Source: Caldisericaceae bacterium (lineage in GTDB: Bacteria; Calditrichota; Calditrichia; Calditrichales; Calditrichaceae). Taken from it: 8,936 nt of DNA. The position numbers and the translations under genes were made by a program. Where the stretch lies: positions 1 to 8,936 of the forward strand of contig JAGHBR010000309.1 of assembly GCA_021160885.1 (NCBI GenBank), in the 5' to 3' direction. This document shows positions 1-7,864 of the stretch, in pieces; position 1 is the first letter of the stretch, and each line of letters starts with the position of its first letter. The notes below the pieces were generated by a model. The model worked only from the letters and a program-made list of their open reading frames with translations, was not told the origin of the DNA and searched no databases.

Positions 1-2771
1 AATGTAAAACCAATACCTAATTTCACCATTCTTGGTGCAGAATAGGCTGATGGATTTTTTATTCTATCTTCATAATCATTAAAATCGCTGCGATGATTGG
101 AACGATCAGATTCCTGAATAATGGTCGTGTAGGGTTGCCCCGTAGAGCCATAAACCCATACAGGATTCAGACGATCGAACAGATTGTAAATAGAGAGTTC
201 AATTTGTGCGTCGAACAATTTAAACAGTTTAAACTTGTAGTAGGAAAAGAAATCAACTGAGTATGAACTGGGCATATAATCATTGTTTGGAAATAGATTT
301 ACACGTGATACCGGGTTCAGAATAATTGGCGACCAGGTGTACGGTGTGCCTGAATTGTAATAGCCCGTTAAGGTAGCGCCTAAATTCCCTTTATGATAAC
401 CAACAGTGGCGTTAAAAGTGTGGCGCTGATCCCAGCTCATGGGGATTAAAGTAGGAATGGGATCCATGCTGGCACCGGCACGCGTAAAGGTCTGTTCCGG
501 ATTATCTGCATTGCCGCGAGTGTACTGCAGCGTGTAATTGATGAAAACCTGCAACGGTCCACGATAGAAATCGAATTTGAATTCAATACCACGTGCATTG
601 CCGTAGTCTTTATTGGTGTAAAGACCATATTCAATTTGGTTGTAAGTCGAAACGATTTTAGTACTCAGCAGGCTGTAAATATCCCGGTAAAAAAGATTTA
701 CTTCCAGCCCCATATTTTCGATCAGTTCCTGCCATAAGCCCACTTCGTACTGCACTGTTTTTTGAGCTTTTAACTGTGGATTCCCCAGAGTTGTGGAATA
801 ATCGCTGGGAGGAATTTGATGGGAATTGTTCTGATACATGGCGTACATGGGTGGCATCTGAAAAAAATGGCCATAGCTAAAATGAAGTACGGCACGCTTT
901 CCAAGCTGATAGGCCAGACCCAAACGTGGACTGATCTGCATTTTAGGATCGGCTTTAGGATATCTTGACATCCGTTCGGGATTTAATTTTGGCTTGCCAT
1001 TTTCATCAAGAATTAAATTGCCATTTTCATCCTTAAGGTAAAAATTTAATTGATTGGCAGGATTCCGCCAGTTGGAAGGATAGGTAGTGTTCGGATCAAA
1101 ATAATCAAAACGCACACCAGCATTAACTACCAGGTCCTCGTATTCCATTTTGTCCTGTATATAAGCGGAGAACGCTTTGGGCTTAACGTGATAAATATCC
1201 GAATAAACCGAATTGGAAGGATAAATGATCGGTTTGTAATTGTAATACACGCGATGACCGGTTTCGTCGTAATAGAACTGTCCAAGCTCCTCTTCCGTCA
1301 TAGTGGTGTCAGGCCTGACCGGCGTCCATTGATTCTTAAGATCATAAAGAGTGTAGAGAAAACCGGTTTTCAACGAATGATGAGAAGTTGCCTGCCAGGT
1401 AAAATCAAATTTGACATTCTTCTCTCTTTGCCAGTTTTCGGAATGGTCTTTCATCTGGCCGCCTGTGTAAAACCCGGTTTCATTAATATTGGCTAAAAAG
1501 GCATCATAAACGTAACCGGAATCGCGCGGATTTTTAAACAGGTAGAATCCGTAATAACTATCCAAAGAAGAGAGTTTTAATTCGTAAAAAGCGCTGTTAG
1601 AAAAGGCATGGTTTACCAGCAAAGCGAACATATCCGATTCGCGATGATGACTGGCCTGCCCATCGGGATTATACTTAAAAGCATGGTTATAGCTTTTCCA
1701 TTCATCCCGGTTACCTGTATAAAGCAAGGAAAGTTTTATTTGATTGGTAAGTTTGTAAGAAATTTTCCCCAAAAGTGATAAGTTGCGCGAACTGTTCATC
1801 GGTACGTACTTATTGTCACCGGTATGTTCTGAATACCATTGATTTGGATCTGTTGAAGTATAATCACTGTAATCATTCACACGGAAACGGCGAATTCCGT
1901 TGAGATGTCCTTTATTATTCTGATAACGTATGTTTGCAAAGTAATTAATTTTTTGTTTCAGAATGGGGCCGCTGATTTGAGCCTTGTAGTCCTGATTTCG
2001 CGTGATTTCGCTTTCCTTCAGACCAATAAAAATATCATCGTGATTGGTTATGTAGTTGGCCAGATAATTGGTGTATGAAAATTGGAAATCATCGGAGCCA
2101 TCCTTAATAATGGCATTAACCACGCCACTCATAGCACGACCATATTCGGCGTTAAAGGTACCGGTAATGATTTCCACATCCTGAACCGCTTCTGTCTCAA
2201 CATCAACCCTTCGCCCTTCGCCACCAAAGGCATCGTTTACCTGTAAGCCGTCAATCATGTACGATACTTCATTGCTGCGCCCGCCACGGAAGTGCCCGCG
2301 CACAACACCGGCCTGCAAACCAACAACCGAGCTCAGATTTTCCACCGGAAGTGCTTCCATCTGTTCTGATGAAACGGTGCGTACAGCGCTGGTCTGGTCT
2401 TTCTTGATGCTCATCTTATCGGCTTCTACAACAATTTCTTCCCCTTCCAGAATGGCTTCTTTTAAAGTGATCTTTAAGTTGGTGGTACGGTTTACAGAAA
2501 CCTGAACACCTTTGATGGTCTTCTTTTCATAACCAACCATCTGAATCACTAAATCATACTTTCCGGGTGGAATATTAATAATGTAAAAACTGCCATCCAG
2601 ACCGGAAGCGGCACCTAAACTTGTTCCTTCCAGATAGATGTTGGCGCCGGGCAGCGGTTCGGAAGTTCGTTCATCAAATACAAAGCCGGCGATCTTACCG
2701 GTTGTTTGGGCAAATACCATGCTTGCCCCAAAAAGAATAAGACCTAAGGTAAAACGTAAAAACCTGTGCAT
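1..2771 (-). CDS. TonB-dependent outer-membrane receptor, 3' end cut by window edge
   Basis: Energised outer-membrane transporter, here probably for oligosaccharides. The frame is open for 923 codons from the ATG at 2771 to the left edge and ends ...KLGIGFT plus two bases (TT). Receptors of this class usually end in an aromatic residue, so probably only a final Phe and the stop are missing. Residues 1-21 form a signal peptide (cut near VFA-Q). Residues 25-105 are a carboxypeptidase-regulatory-like beta-sandwich (GKIAGFVFD, SGLDGSFYI, PPGKYDL). Residues 115-225 are the plug, with FRGGRSNEVSYMIDGLQVND and FNAEYGRAMSGVVNAI. The rest is the 22-stranded barrel, including the typical SPRLGLAYQL...HFSYGHFFQMPP stretch. 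AGAGG at 2780-2784 is the ribosome-binding site, 8 bases from the ATG. It lies downstream of the operon terminator and so probably has its own promoter. No SusD partner is visible; one could lie beyond the left edge. The substrate is inferred only from context. Confidence 0.93.
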   Translation of the reverse strand, partial: MHRFLRFTLGLILFGASMVFAQTTGKIAGFVFDERTSEPLPGANIYLEGTSLGAASGLDGSFYIINIPPGKYDLVIQMVGYEKKTIKGVQVSVNRTTNLKITLKEAILEGEEIVVEADKMSIKKDQTSAVRTVSSEQMEALPVENLSSVVGLQAGVVRGHFRGGRSNEVSYMIDGLQVNDAFGGEGRRVDVETEAVQDVEIITGTFNAEYGRAMSGVVNAIIKDGSDDFQFSYTNYLANYITNHDDIFIGLKESEITRNQDYKAQISGPILKQKINYFANIRYQNNKGHLNGIRRFRVNDYSDYTSTDPNQWYSEHTGDNKYVPMNSSRNLSLLGKISYKLTNQIKLSLLYTGNRDEWKSYNHAFKYNPDGQASHHRESDMFALLVNHAFSNSAFYELKLSSLDSYYGFYLFKNPRDSGYVYDAFLANINETGFYTGGQMKDHSENWQREKNVKFDFTWQATSHHSLKTGFLYTLYDLKNQWTPVRPDTTMTEEELGQFYYDETGHRVYYNYKPIIYPSNSVYSDIYHVKPKAFSAYIQDKMEYEDLVVNAGVRFDYFDPNTTYPSNWRNPANQLNFYLKDENGNLILDENGKPKLNPERMSRYPKADPKMQISPRLGLAYQLGKRAVLHFSYGHFFQMPPMYAMYQNNSHQIPPSDYSTTLGNPQLKAQKTVQYEVGLWQELIENMGLEVNLFYRDIYSLLSTKIVSTYNQIEYGLYTNKDYGNARGIEFKFDFYRGPLQVFINYTLQYTRGNADNPEQTFTRAGASMDPIPTLIPMSWDQRHTFNATVGYHKGNLGATLTGYYNSGTPYTWSPIILNPVSRVNLFPNNDYMPSSYSVDFFSYYKFKLFKLFDAQIELSIYNLFDRLNPVWVYGSTGQPYTTIIQESDRSNHRSDFNDYEDRIKNPSAYSAPRMVKLGIGFT
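984..1031 (-). repeat. In-frame tandem repeat of eight codons in the receptor
   Basis: Two adjacent 24-bp units encode DENGNLIL (residues 581-588) and DENGKPKL (589-596). The 14-base core TTGCCATTTTCATC (plus strand) occurs at 994-1007 and again at 1018-1031, identical in both. The units lie in a polar stretch between predicted barrel strands, so probably in a surface loop. The repeat keeps the frame. Confidence 0.7.
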
Positions 2772-2953
2772 ATGACGATCCTCTTTATGAAATGCTTACT
2801 TCTTCTTTTAGAGTTAAAGTTGTCAATTTTCTGCAACTCCATAAATTTTATTTAAAACATACTTGCACAATTCATGCCAGACTACTTCGTTTTGATTCTA
2901 AAAGAATTAGGGCCAAACGCACCAGACTAAATTATTAAATTGATAAGATTTTA

Positions 2954-2959
2954 ATTATA
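2954..2959 (-). promoter_or_regulatory. Candidate -10 box for the receptor gene
   Basis: A perfect TATAAT is present on the minus strand in an AT-rich stretch. The matching -35 region (TTATTT or GTTATT, 16-17 bases upstream) is poor. If used, it would give a 5' leader of roughly 175 bases before the receptor ATG. In such AT-rich DNA the hexamer could be a chance match. Confidence 0.28.
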
Positions 2960-3045
2960 GTTTTGATAATTCTTTAAATAACATGACAGTGCATAGTAAA
3001 ATCCGGAAACCGTATGACCGAAGAGAAATTACTAAATCTGGTAAC

Positions 3046-3082
3046 CATATAAATAAACAGAGGGCTGCTGAACGCAGCCCTC
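3046..3082 (-). terminator. Rho-independent terminator after the secreted-protein operon
   Basis: A perfect 9-bp stem, GAGGGCTGC (3060-3068) paired with GCAGCCCTC (3074-3082), closes a 5-base loop. On the minus strand it starts 12 bases after the stop codon of the 849-residue protein and is followed by a U-rich stretch (TGTTTATTTATAT). There is no T-run on the other side, so it acts in the minus direction. It separates the operon from the receptor gene. Confidence 0.85.
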
Positions 3083-3094
3083 AATGTAAGTTGC

Positions 3095-5644
3095 CTACTT
3101 AACCAGCAACATTTTTCGTACCTTTTCAAAATCCCCGGCTTTCAGCTTGTAAAGGTAAACGCCCGAAGGGAAAGAGGCAGCATTCCATTGAACAGTGTAG
3201 TGTCCAGGATTTTGATGCGTATTTACCAGACTAACAATTTTTTGTCCCAGCATATTGTAAATATTTAACTCAACTTTTGAAGTCCGGGCAATAGAATAGT
3301 TTATGGTAGTAACTGGATTGAAAGGGTTGGGGTAGTTTTGCTGTAAAGAGAAGGTATTGATAACTTCTCTTGAATCATTTTGCAGTCCAGTCACAGTATG
3401 GTTTGTATCGCCAATCCAGGTGTACGTCCATTCGTGCTGGTCTAGATAGGCCATATCACGGTTATTAGGTGACCAGCTCAAATTTCCTTCCCAGCCGCTG
3501 CCGTCATTATCATGGAATACCAGGTCAAACATAATACGCATTCCACGTTGCGGATGGAAGCGCAGATCATCACCAAAAGCAATGGAATCCAGAGGAATTT
3601 TTGCTTCCAGAGCCCAGTCCATACCTCCAAATTCTTCGAAATGATAATCAGGATCATCTGGCGTTAATTCCGGAGCTGAACCACGACCAAGGTAAGTGTT
3701 TTTATATTCATTGTAATAACGATCCTGTACAAAAATCAATTTGTAATCTGGCTCAACACCACGACTACTCTCTGGTGTAGTGTCATGAATTCGTTTACCG
3801 TTTTGATCCCATAGGCCAATAAACAGTTCAAAGGCATCCTGTGTCCACCAGGTGTCCACCAGATTGGCATCGTAGTGAAAAACATTGTCAAGCACGTCAG
3901 CGGCCACGTAAAAATAATCATCATCCATGGCCAGCCAAACCGTGGCAGTTAGATCATCGTCGTTTTCGAAATCACCTGCTGCAATATTGTTCTGCGAAGG
4001 CATGATGAGCCAGGGTAAGATATTGTCCCAATCCGAAAAATCGCCATCTGCAGCAAAATTTTCAGGCGCATGGTCGGCAATGGTGGGCACTCCCTGGGCC
4101 GTATTGGTCACCGCATCGCTAACGCCGGCGGGCCCGACATTACCTGAAGCATCTACACATTCAACGGCATAATAAAATGTAACAGAATGGTCATTTAAGG
4201 GATAGGTTAAATAATGTACTGTATTTTGTACATCTTCAGAAATGCCTGTAGCAATAACTTCTACTACCGGATCGTTAACATCGGTGATGGGATTTTCACT
4301 GGCATAAACATTGTATGTTTCACCAGACTCCCCTTCCACATCGGTCCAGTAAACCAGATTGTAGTAATCTCCTGGTGCAGCTGAAACACCGCTAACCTGT
4401 GCCGGTGGGACAAAATCGAACACCGGACTCCCTGTGTAAATATCATCCAGATAAATTACTTTGTCATTTAAGTCCTGTCCGCTACTCCAGATGCCAAATC
4501 CGGCCACTTTGGTTGAATCGAATTCGCCAGTTACCATTTGCCCCAGATCATTATCCCATACACCGGCAAAACGATCAAACGCTCTTAATGGAACTTTTAC
4601 CTGTTTCCATGTCCCATCGTAACTCATGTCACTTTCCTTAAGCAGGTAGGTAGCCTGAAATGCGTAATCATTTTTTGCCTCATCTTCATCCACATCCCAG
4701 AAAACCAGAGTTAAATCTCCGGTTTCAGCTGGCGCTTTTATTTTAAATTGCACCGAATCTGTGCTCCAGTTGAACAACAGATTTTTAGGACTCTCCAGAT
4801 CAAAATTAATTCCGTCCCAGGCGTCGCCTCCGACCCATTTAATACAGCCTGTTCCCTGATTAGCTGCATCGTCTTCATCCGTTACCACTGCAGAACCACT
4901 CCAGCCTACGTGCATGTTCACATTACCAGGAACGGCCTTACCATTAAAGAATACCAGATTGACCGGAGCCACACCCTGAGCTTCAAAATCATCAAGAATA
5001 ATGACACCGGAAACCGTATCATCTGGTTGCTGGTACAGGGCCTCACTTTGCGAGAATTCAAAGGTGTAGCCTACAATTTTATCAAGATCCAATTTTCCGT
5101 TACCAACAAATAGCCCCCAATCGCTTCCTGGCAACCAGAAGCCCTCGCTGGACATATAGCCCACGTCTTCTAATTTGATTTTAAGTTGATGCCAGCCCGG
5201 ATCATCGTCCAATATCCAGTGATGCGATATCCACGCTTCTGTCTCTTCACCGGTAGTTCCGGGACCGCCGTCGTTTAAAATCACGCGAAATTCGACCTGG
5301 CCTGGCTTGGATTGCTTCTGTTCAACATAATACCATAGCGAAAGATGTGTGTAAGGACTTAAATCGTAGAAACCCGAATCTGGTTTGGTATGAGTCATGC
5401 CGATCCAGCCTCCCCACTGATCGTAGCATTCATTCTGCCAATCTACACGTAAAGCCCCACTTCCTTCCTGAACGATGGTTGTTTCCAGTGATAACCGCAC
5501 GTAAGTGTGGTAGATGCCTTCATTACCGTAAATCGAAAAATAATTCGAATCCGGTAAGGTGTCAAAGGTGTTAAAAACAAGCTGAGCGCTGATTACAAAT
5601 GGAAATAGAATCAGCGCTGCTAAAATGGTTAACTTTTTGTACAT
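3095..5644 (-). CDS. Secreted multi-module carbohydrate-binding-type protein with T9SS sorting domain
   Basis: An 849-residue exported protein. Residues 1-20 are a signal peptide (cut before Q21). Residues 22-225 and 228-407 look like two tandem jelly-roll modules of the CBM11/CIA30 galactose-binding-like fold; each ends in a matching strand (VIILDDFEA at 214-222, VIYLDDIYT at 396-404). Residues 413-512 read as fibronectin type III (PPAQVSGVSAAPG, TFYYAVECVDASGNVGP). Residues 522-745 are a CBM9-like domain (ADGDFSDWDNI, DDDYFYVAADVLDN, DTWWTQDAFELFIGLWD, WALEAKIPLDSI). Residues 764-849 are a T9SS type A sorting domain starting FSLQQNYPNPFNP and ending RKMLLVK. I see no catalytic domain, so a glycan-capturing surface or secreted protein is the likeliest role, though a divergent enzyme in residues 22-407 cannot be excluded. 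It is last in the operon, 32 bp after the GH16-like gene, and has an unusually strong ribosome-binding site. Confidence 0.9.
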   Translation of the reverse strand: MYKKLTILAALILFPFVISAQLVFNTFDTLPDSNYFSIYGNEGIYHTYVRLSLETTIVQEGSGALRVDWQNECYDQWGGWIGMTHTKPDSGFYDLSPYTHLSLWYYVEQKQSKPGQVEFRVILNDGGPGTTGEETEAWISHHWILDDDPGWHQLKIKLEDVGYMSSEGFWLPGSDWGLFVGNGKLDLDKIVGYTFEFSQSEALYQQPDDTVSGVIILDDFEAQGVAPVNLVFFNGKAVPGNVNMHVGWSGSAVVTDEDDAANQGTGCIKWVGGDAWDGINFDLESPKNLLFNWSTDSVQFKIKAPAETGDLTLVFWDVDEDEAKNDYAFQATYLLKESDMSYDGTWKQVKVPLRAFDRFAGVWDNDLGQMVTGEFDSTKVAGFGIWSSGQDLNDKVIYLDDIYTGSPVFDFVPPAQVSGVSAAPGDYYNLVYWTDVEGESGETYNVYASENPITDVNDPVVEVIATGISEDVQNTVHYLTYPLNDHSVTFYYAVECVDASGNVGPAGVSDAVTNTAQGVPTIADHAPENFAADGDFSDWDNILPWLIMPSQNNIAAGDFENDDDLTATVWLAMDDDYFYVAADVLDNVFHYDANLVDTWWTQDAFELFIGLWDQNGKRIHDTTPESSRGVEPDYKLIFVQDRYYNEYKNTYLGRGSAPELTPDDPDYHFEEFGGMDWALEAKIPLDSIAFGDDLRFHPQRGMRIMFDLVFHDNDGSGWEGNLSWSPNNRDMAYLDQHEWTYTWIGDTNHTVTGLQNDSREVINTFSLQQNYPNPFNPVTTINYSIARTSKVELNIYNMLGQKIVSLVNTHQNPGHYTVQWNAASFPSGVYLYKLKAGDFEKVRKMLLVK

Positions 5645-5647
5645 AGC

Positions 5648-5658
5648 TCACCTCCTTT
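5648..5658 (-). promoter_or_regulatory. Exceptionally strong Shine-Dalgarno sequence
   Basis: AAAGGAGGTGA on the minus strand is an uninterrupted 11-base complement to the usual bacterial 16S rRNA tail (TCACCTCCTTT). The GGAGG core is 6 bases from the ATG of the 849-residue protein. The other genes here have only AGGA, AGAGG or weaker sites. This fixes the start codon and suggests that this last gene of the operon is translated more strongly than its neighbours. Confidence 0.85.
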
Positions 5659-5676
5659 GTTGATGGTGTTTGGATT

Positions 5677-6714
5677 TTACTTTACAAAAAGCATCTTTTT
5701 TGTTTTTTGAAAAGGTCCGGCGGTTAAAAGGTAAAAATAAATACCACTGGGAAATTCCTTTGTTTGTAAATTGATGGAATATTTACCAGAAACCTTACTT
5801 CCTTCAAGGATGTGTTTGATTACTCTTCCCTGACAATCAAATAATGTTAAGCTAACTGGCAAAGGTTTATTGTTCGGGCATTGCAGACGATAGAAAATTA
5901 CCGTACGATCGTTGAATGGATTCGGAAAATTCTGTTCCAGTTCGATCCCTTCAGGTACAGTGCTTACAGAGCTAAAATTGTCCAGCGCACTAGTTTGTAA
6001 AGGTTGTTCTACATCCGTGATGATAATCTCTTTAATTGTTAAATCCTGAGGTGCATTGCCATTCATCAGCCAAAAATTAATATGAGTATGCAGAGGCATG
6101 TCACTGGTCGGAATATCGTCACCATTGTAAAGCCAGCGTGAAAAGTAGTAGGACTCAGAAGGTGGAGCAGCGTAATAGTGTCCGCGCATACTTCCAAAAT
6201 GTACAAAACCTGGCTGCCAGTCGAAAAAATGAGTCGTGGGAGTACTGTCTAACTGGCATTCAAAAAGTTGCTGGTTTCCCTGCTCCCAGTAAGGTTGCAC
6301 AGTAAAACTCGCCACCTGCTCTCTGAGCGGATCACCCCATTTTGAAAATTCAATATCAATCTCGCTAGTGTCCGAGGCGTAGACAAATAACCCAAGTACC
6401 ATGTTCCTGTCCATGCGATCGATCCAACCTTCAATCAAAAAGCGATGTTGGCCATAAGTCGTTTCCTTTACTGTGTAAACTTCAGAGCAGTACCAGATTC
6501 CATTTTCCTGGCGAATGGTTAAATGTAAACGTCCCTGTTCATCCAGCCACACACTTTGCTCGTTATCGGACCAGTAGTTTGGACCAGGACCGTAAGGTCC
6601 GCCATTCTTTACGTACCAATCAACCCCGGCAAAGTGAATAATGCGCGCCCACACCATAGAAGTAAATAGAATTAAAAACCAGAAGCAGGCAAATGGCTTC
6701 CTGGATACTTTCAT
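5677..6714 (-). CDS. GH16-like secreted glycosidase with T9SS sorting domain
   Basis: A 345-residue exported protein. Residues 1-23 form a signal peptide (hydrophobic FWFLILFTSM, ending VWA). Residues 28-236 resemble the concanavalin A-like jelly roll of glycoside hydrolase family 16. They carry the catalytic-type signature EIDIEF, with E118 (nucleophile), D120 (helper) and E122 (acid/base) by analogy. The spacing is ExDxE, without the extra beta-bulge residue of laminarinases, as in lichenases and xyloglucan-active members. The following FSKWGDP...VQPY...THFFDWQPG...INFWLMNG pattern belongs to a GH16-like group I remember only as uncharacterised proteins. Residues 256-345 are a T9SS type A domain (IELEQNFPNPFND to KKMLFVK). 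AGGA (6722-6725) lies 7 bases before the ATG. The gene starts 21 bp after the LacI gene, which suggests co-transcription. The substrate is unproven; a beta-glucan is a guess. Confidence 0.86.
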   Translation of the reverse strand: MKVSRKPFACFWFLILFTSMVWARIIHFAGVDWYVKNGGPYGPGPNYWSDNEQSVWLDEQGRLHLTIRQENGIWYCSEVYTVKETTYGQHRFLIEGWIDRMDRNMVLGLFVYASDTSEIDIEFSKWGDPLREQVASFTVQPYWEQGNQQLFECQLDSTPTTHFFDWQPGFVHFGSMRGHYYAAPPSESYYFSRWLYNGDDIPTSDMPLHTHINFWLMNGNAPQDLTIKEIIITDVEQPLQTSALDNFSSVSTVPEGIELEQNFPNPFNDRTVIFYRLQCPNNKPLPVSLTLFDCQGRVIKHILEGSKVSGKYSINLQTKEFPSGIYFYLLTAGPFQKTKKMLFVK

Positions 6715-6735
6715 TGTTTTTTCCTGTTCAAAGGT

Positions 6736-7752
6736 TTATGCCGATTCACGTACAATTAATTCTACCTTGAGCAGACGGCGTACTGGATTTTTTATACCAT
6801 CTCTTAGCAAGTTTAGTAGAATTTTACCGGCCAGATGTCCAATTTTTTCAATCGGTTGGCGCACGGTGGTTAAAGCAGGACGAGTGTAAGCCGCGATTTC
6901 AATGTCATCAAAACCGGTAACCACCACATCTTCAGGAACACGCAGGCCTATTTCCTTAATGCGTCGAATAACACCGATGGCCATGTAATCGTCTGAACAG
7001 ACTACGGCATGGGGCCGTTCAGTGTCGCTAAACAAACAGGCCGATCTTTCGTAGGCGATTTGTTGGTTGAACTGCCCGTAAACAATCCAGTCGTCACGTA
7101 CTTCCAGACCATTTTGTCCCATGGCTTTTACGAAGCCATTTAAGCGATCGCGCGCATTGGTCTCACGTAAATCACCACTGACAAAAGCAATTTTTCGATG
7201 CCCTTTTTTAACCAGGTACTCCACTACTAATCGCATTCCCTGTTCATTGTTTACATCAATAAAGTGTACATGCGGTGCGTAATATTTATGGTTTACCAGC
7301 ACAAAAGGGAGTTGATTTTTGGCTAACAAACGAATGCGTTCGTCGCCATGTAAAGTCTTAAGTAAAACCAGACCATCAATTATTTTACTGCGAAATAAAT
7401 TGACAAACTCATTGGCTTCTCCCTCATTGGGATTGAAAGGAAAAAGCATGACACGATAATCGTGTAATAAAACTGCATCCGTAATACCGCTGAGTACCTG
7501 GGCCAGGTAGTTGTCCATCAAAGCATGCTCAATGCGCGGAATGGTTACTCCAATAACCATGCTTTTTTTACTGGACAGACTACGGGCCAGATAGTTTGGC
7601 TGGTATCCAGAACGGTCGATGATTTCCTGAATGCGGCGGGCGGTGTCTTTAGCTACCGGACCTTTTCCACTTAAATAGCGTGAAACCGTCATGGCAGAAA
7701 CGCCAGCTTCCCGGGCAATATCTGCGATAGTGGTTTTAGAAAGTTTACTCAT
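6736..7752 (-). CDS. LacI-family transcriptional repressor
   Basis: A 338-residue cytoplasmic DNA-binding regulator. The N-terminal helix-turn-helix (residues 7-30) reads TTIADIAREAGVSAMTVSRY; A20, M21 and R25 occupy the base-reading positions of the recognition helix. The hinge helix follows at 52-59 (PNYLARSL), with the leucine that normally wedges into the operator centre. Residues 65-338 are the periplasmic-binding-protein-like effector domain, with typical SGDLRETNARDRLNGF, VVCSDDYMAIG, VPEDVVVTGFDD and PALTTVRQP stretches, implying a sugar or sugar-phosphate ligand. Length is normal for the family. The ATG has only a distant GG-rich site (about 14 bases), so translation initiation may be weak, as is common for repressors. 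It sits between the kinase and the two secreted-protein genes, so it probably controls this locus and itself. Confidence 0.95.
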   Translation of the reverse strand: MSKLSKTTIADIAREAGVSAMTVSRYLSGKGPVAKDTARRIQEIIDRSGYQPNYLARSLSSKKSMVIGVTIPRIEHALMDNYLAQVLSGITDAVLLHDYRVMLFPFNPNEGEANEFVNLFRSKIIDGLVLLKTLHGDERIRLLAKNQLPFVLVNHKYYAPHVHFIDVNNEQGMRLVVEYLVKKGHRKIAFVSGDLRETNARDRLNGFVKAMGQNGLEVRDDWIVYGQFNQQIAYERSACLFSDTERPHAVVCSDDYMAIGVIRRIKEIGLRVPEDVVVTGFDDIEIAAYTRPALTTVRQPIEKIGHLAGKILLNLLRDGIKNPVRRLLKVELIVRESA

Positions 7753-7771
7753 TTTAATAAATACGACCTTT

Positions 7772-7800
7772 TTTATTTAATGTGAAAAGGAGCAGTACAA
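7772..7800 (-). promoter_or_regulatory. Candidate promoter for the LacI gene and secreted-protein genes
   Basis: TTGTAC (7795-7800) and AATAAA (7772-7777) on the minus strand are 17 bases apart, each matching four of six consensus positions. Start of transcription would fall about 12-15 bases before the LacI ATG. The 112-bp gap after the kinase has no hairpin terminator, so read-through from the kinase is also possible. Confidence 0.3.
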
Positions 7801-7864
7801 TCAGAATCCACAAATTTCTTGTTTTTCTTTGTCTCTTTAAGTTCAAGCGGTTCCTCTCTTTGCT

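Larger units (their letters stand above)
2772..3094. other. 323-bp intergenic region between operon end and receptor gene
   Basis: This AT-rich gap holds no open frame I would defend. At its right end is the terminator hairpin of the preceding operon (3060-3082). At its left end is the receptor's ribosome-binding site (AGAGG at 2780-2784). In between, on the minus strand, are a TATAAT hexamer (2954-2959) and a TTGACA hexamer (2821-2826). The TTGACA has no good -10 box 16-18 bases downstream. An imperfect inverted repeat ATCCGGAAACCGTAT (3001-3015) and TGGTAACCA (3039-3047) are also present but weak. The length and base composition fit a separate promoter and a long leader for the receptor. 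Confidence 0.6.

Noticed and set aside
1050..1496. Plus-strand open frame of 148 codons
   Set aside because: Antisense shadow of the receptor barrel; its composition is unlike a real protein and the minus-strand frame is strongly supported.
1..2771. Suspected broken receptor gene
   Set aside because: Translation from the ATG at 2771 stays in one frame with no stop through signal peptide, plug and barrel to the edge; it is only cut by the window.
2821..2826. TTGACA on the minus strand as the receptor's -35 box
   Set aside because: No -10-like hexamer lies 16-18 bases downstream, and no Bacteroidota-type TAnnTTTG element is present at the expected place.
2895..2907. Small inverted repeat ATTCT-AAA-AGAAT in the intergenic region
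   Set aside because: Five-base AT-rich arms are expected by chance in this stretch and nothing nearby supports a function.
4748..5113. Plus-strand open frame of 121 codons
   Set aside because: It lies wholly antisense within the 849-residue protein gene, has no ribosome-binding site I would trust and resembles no family.
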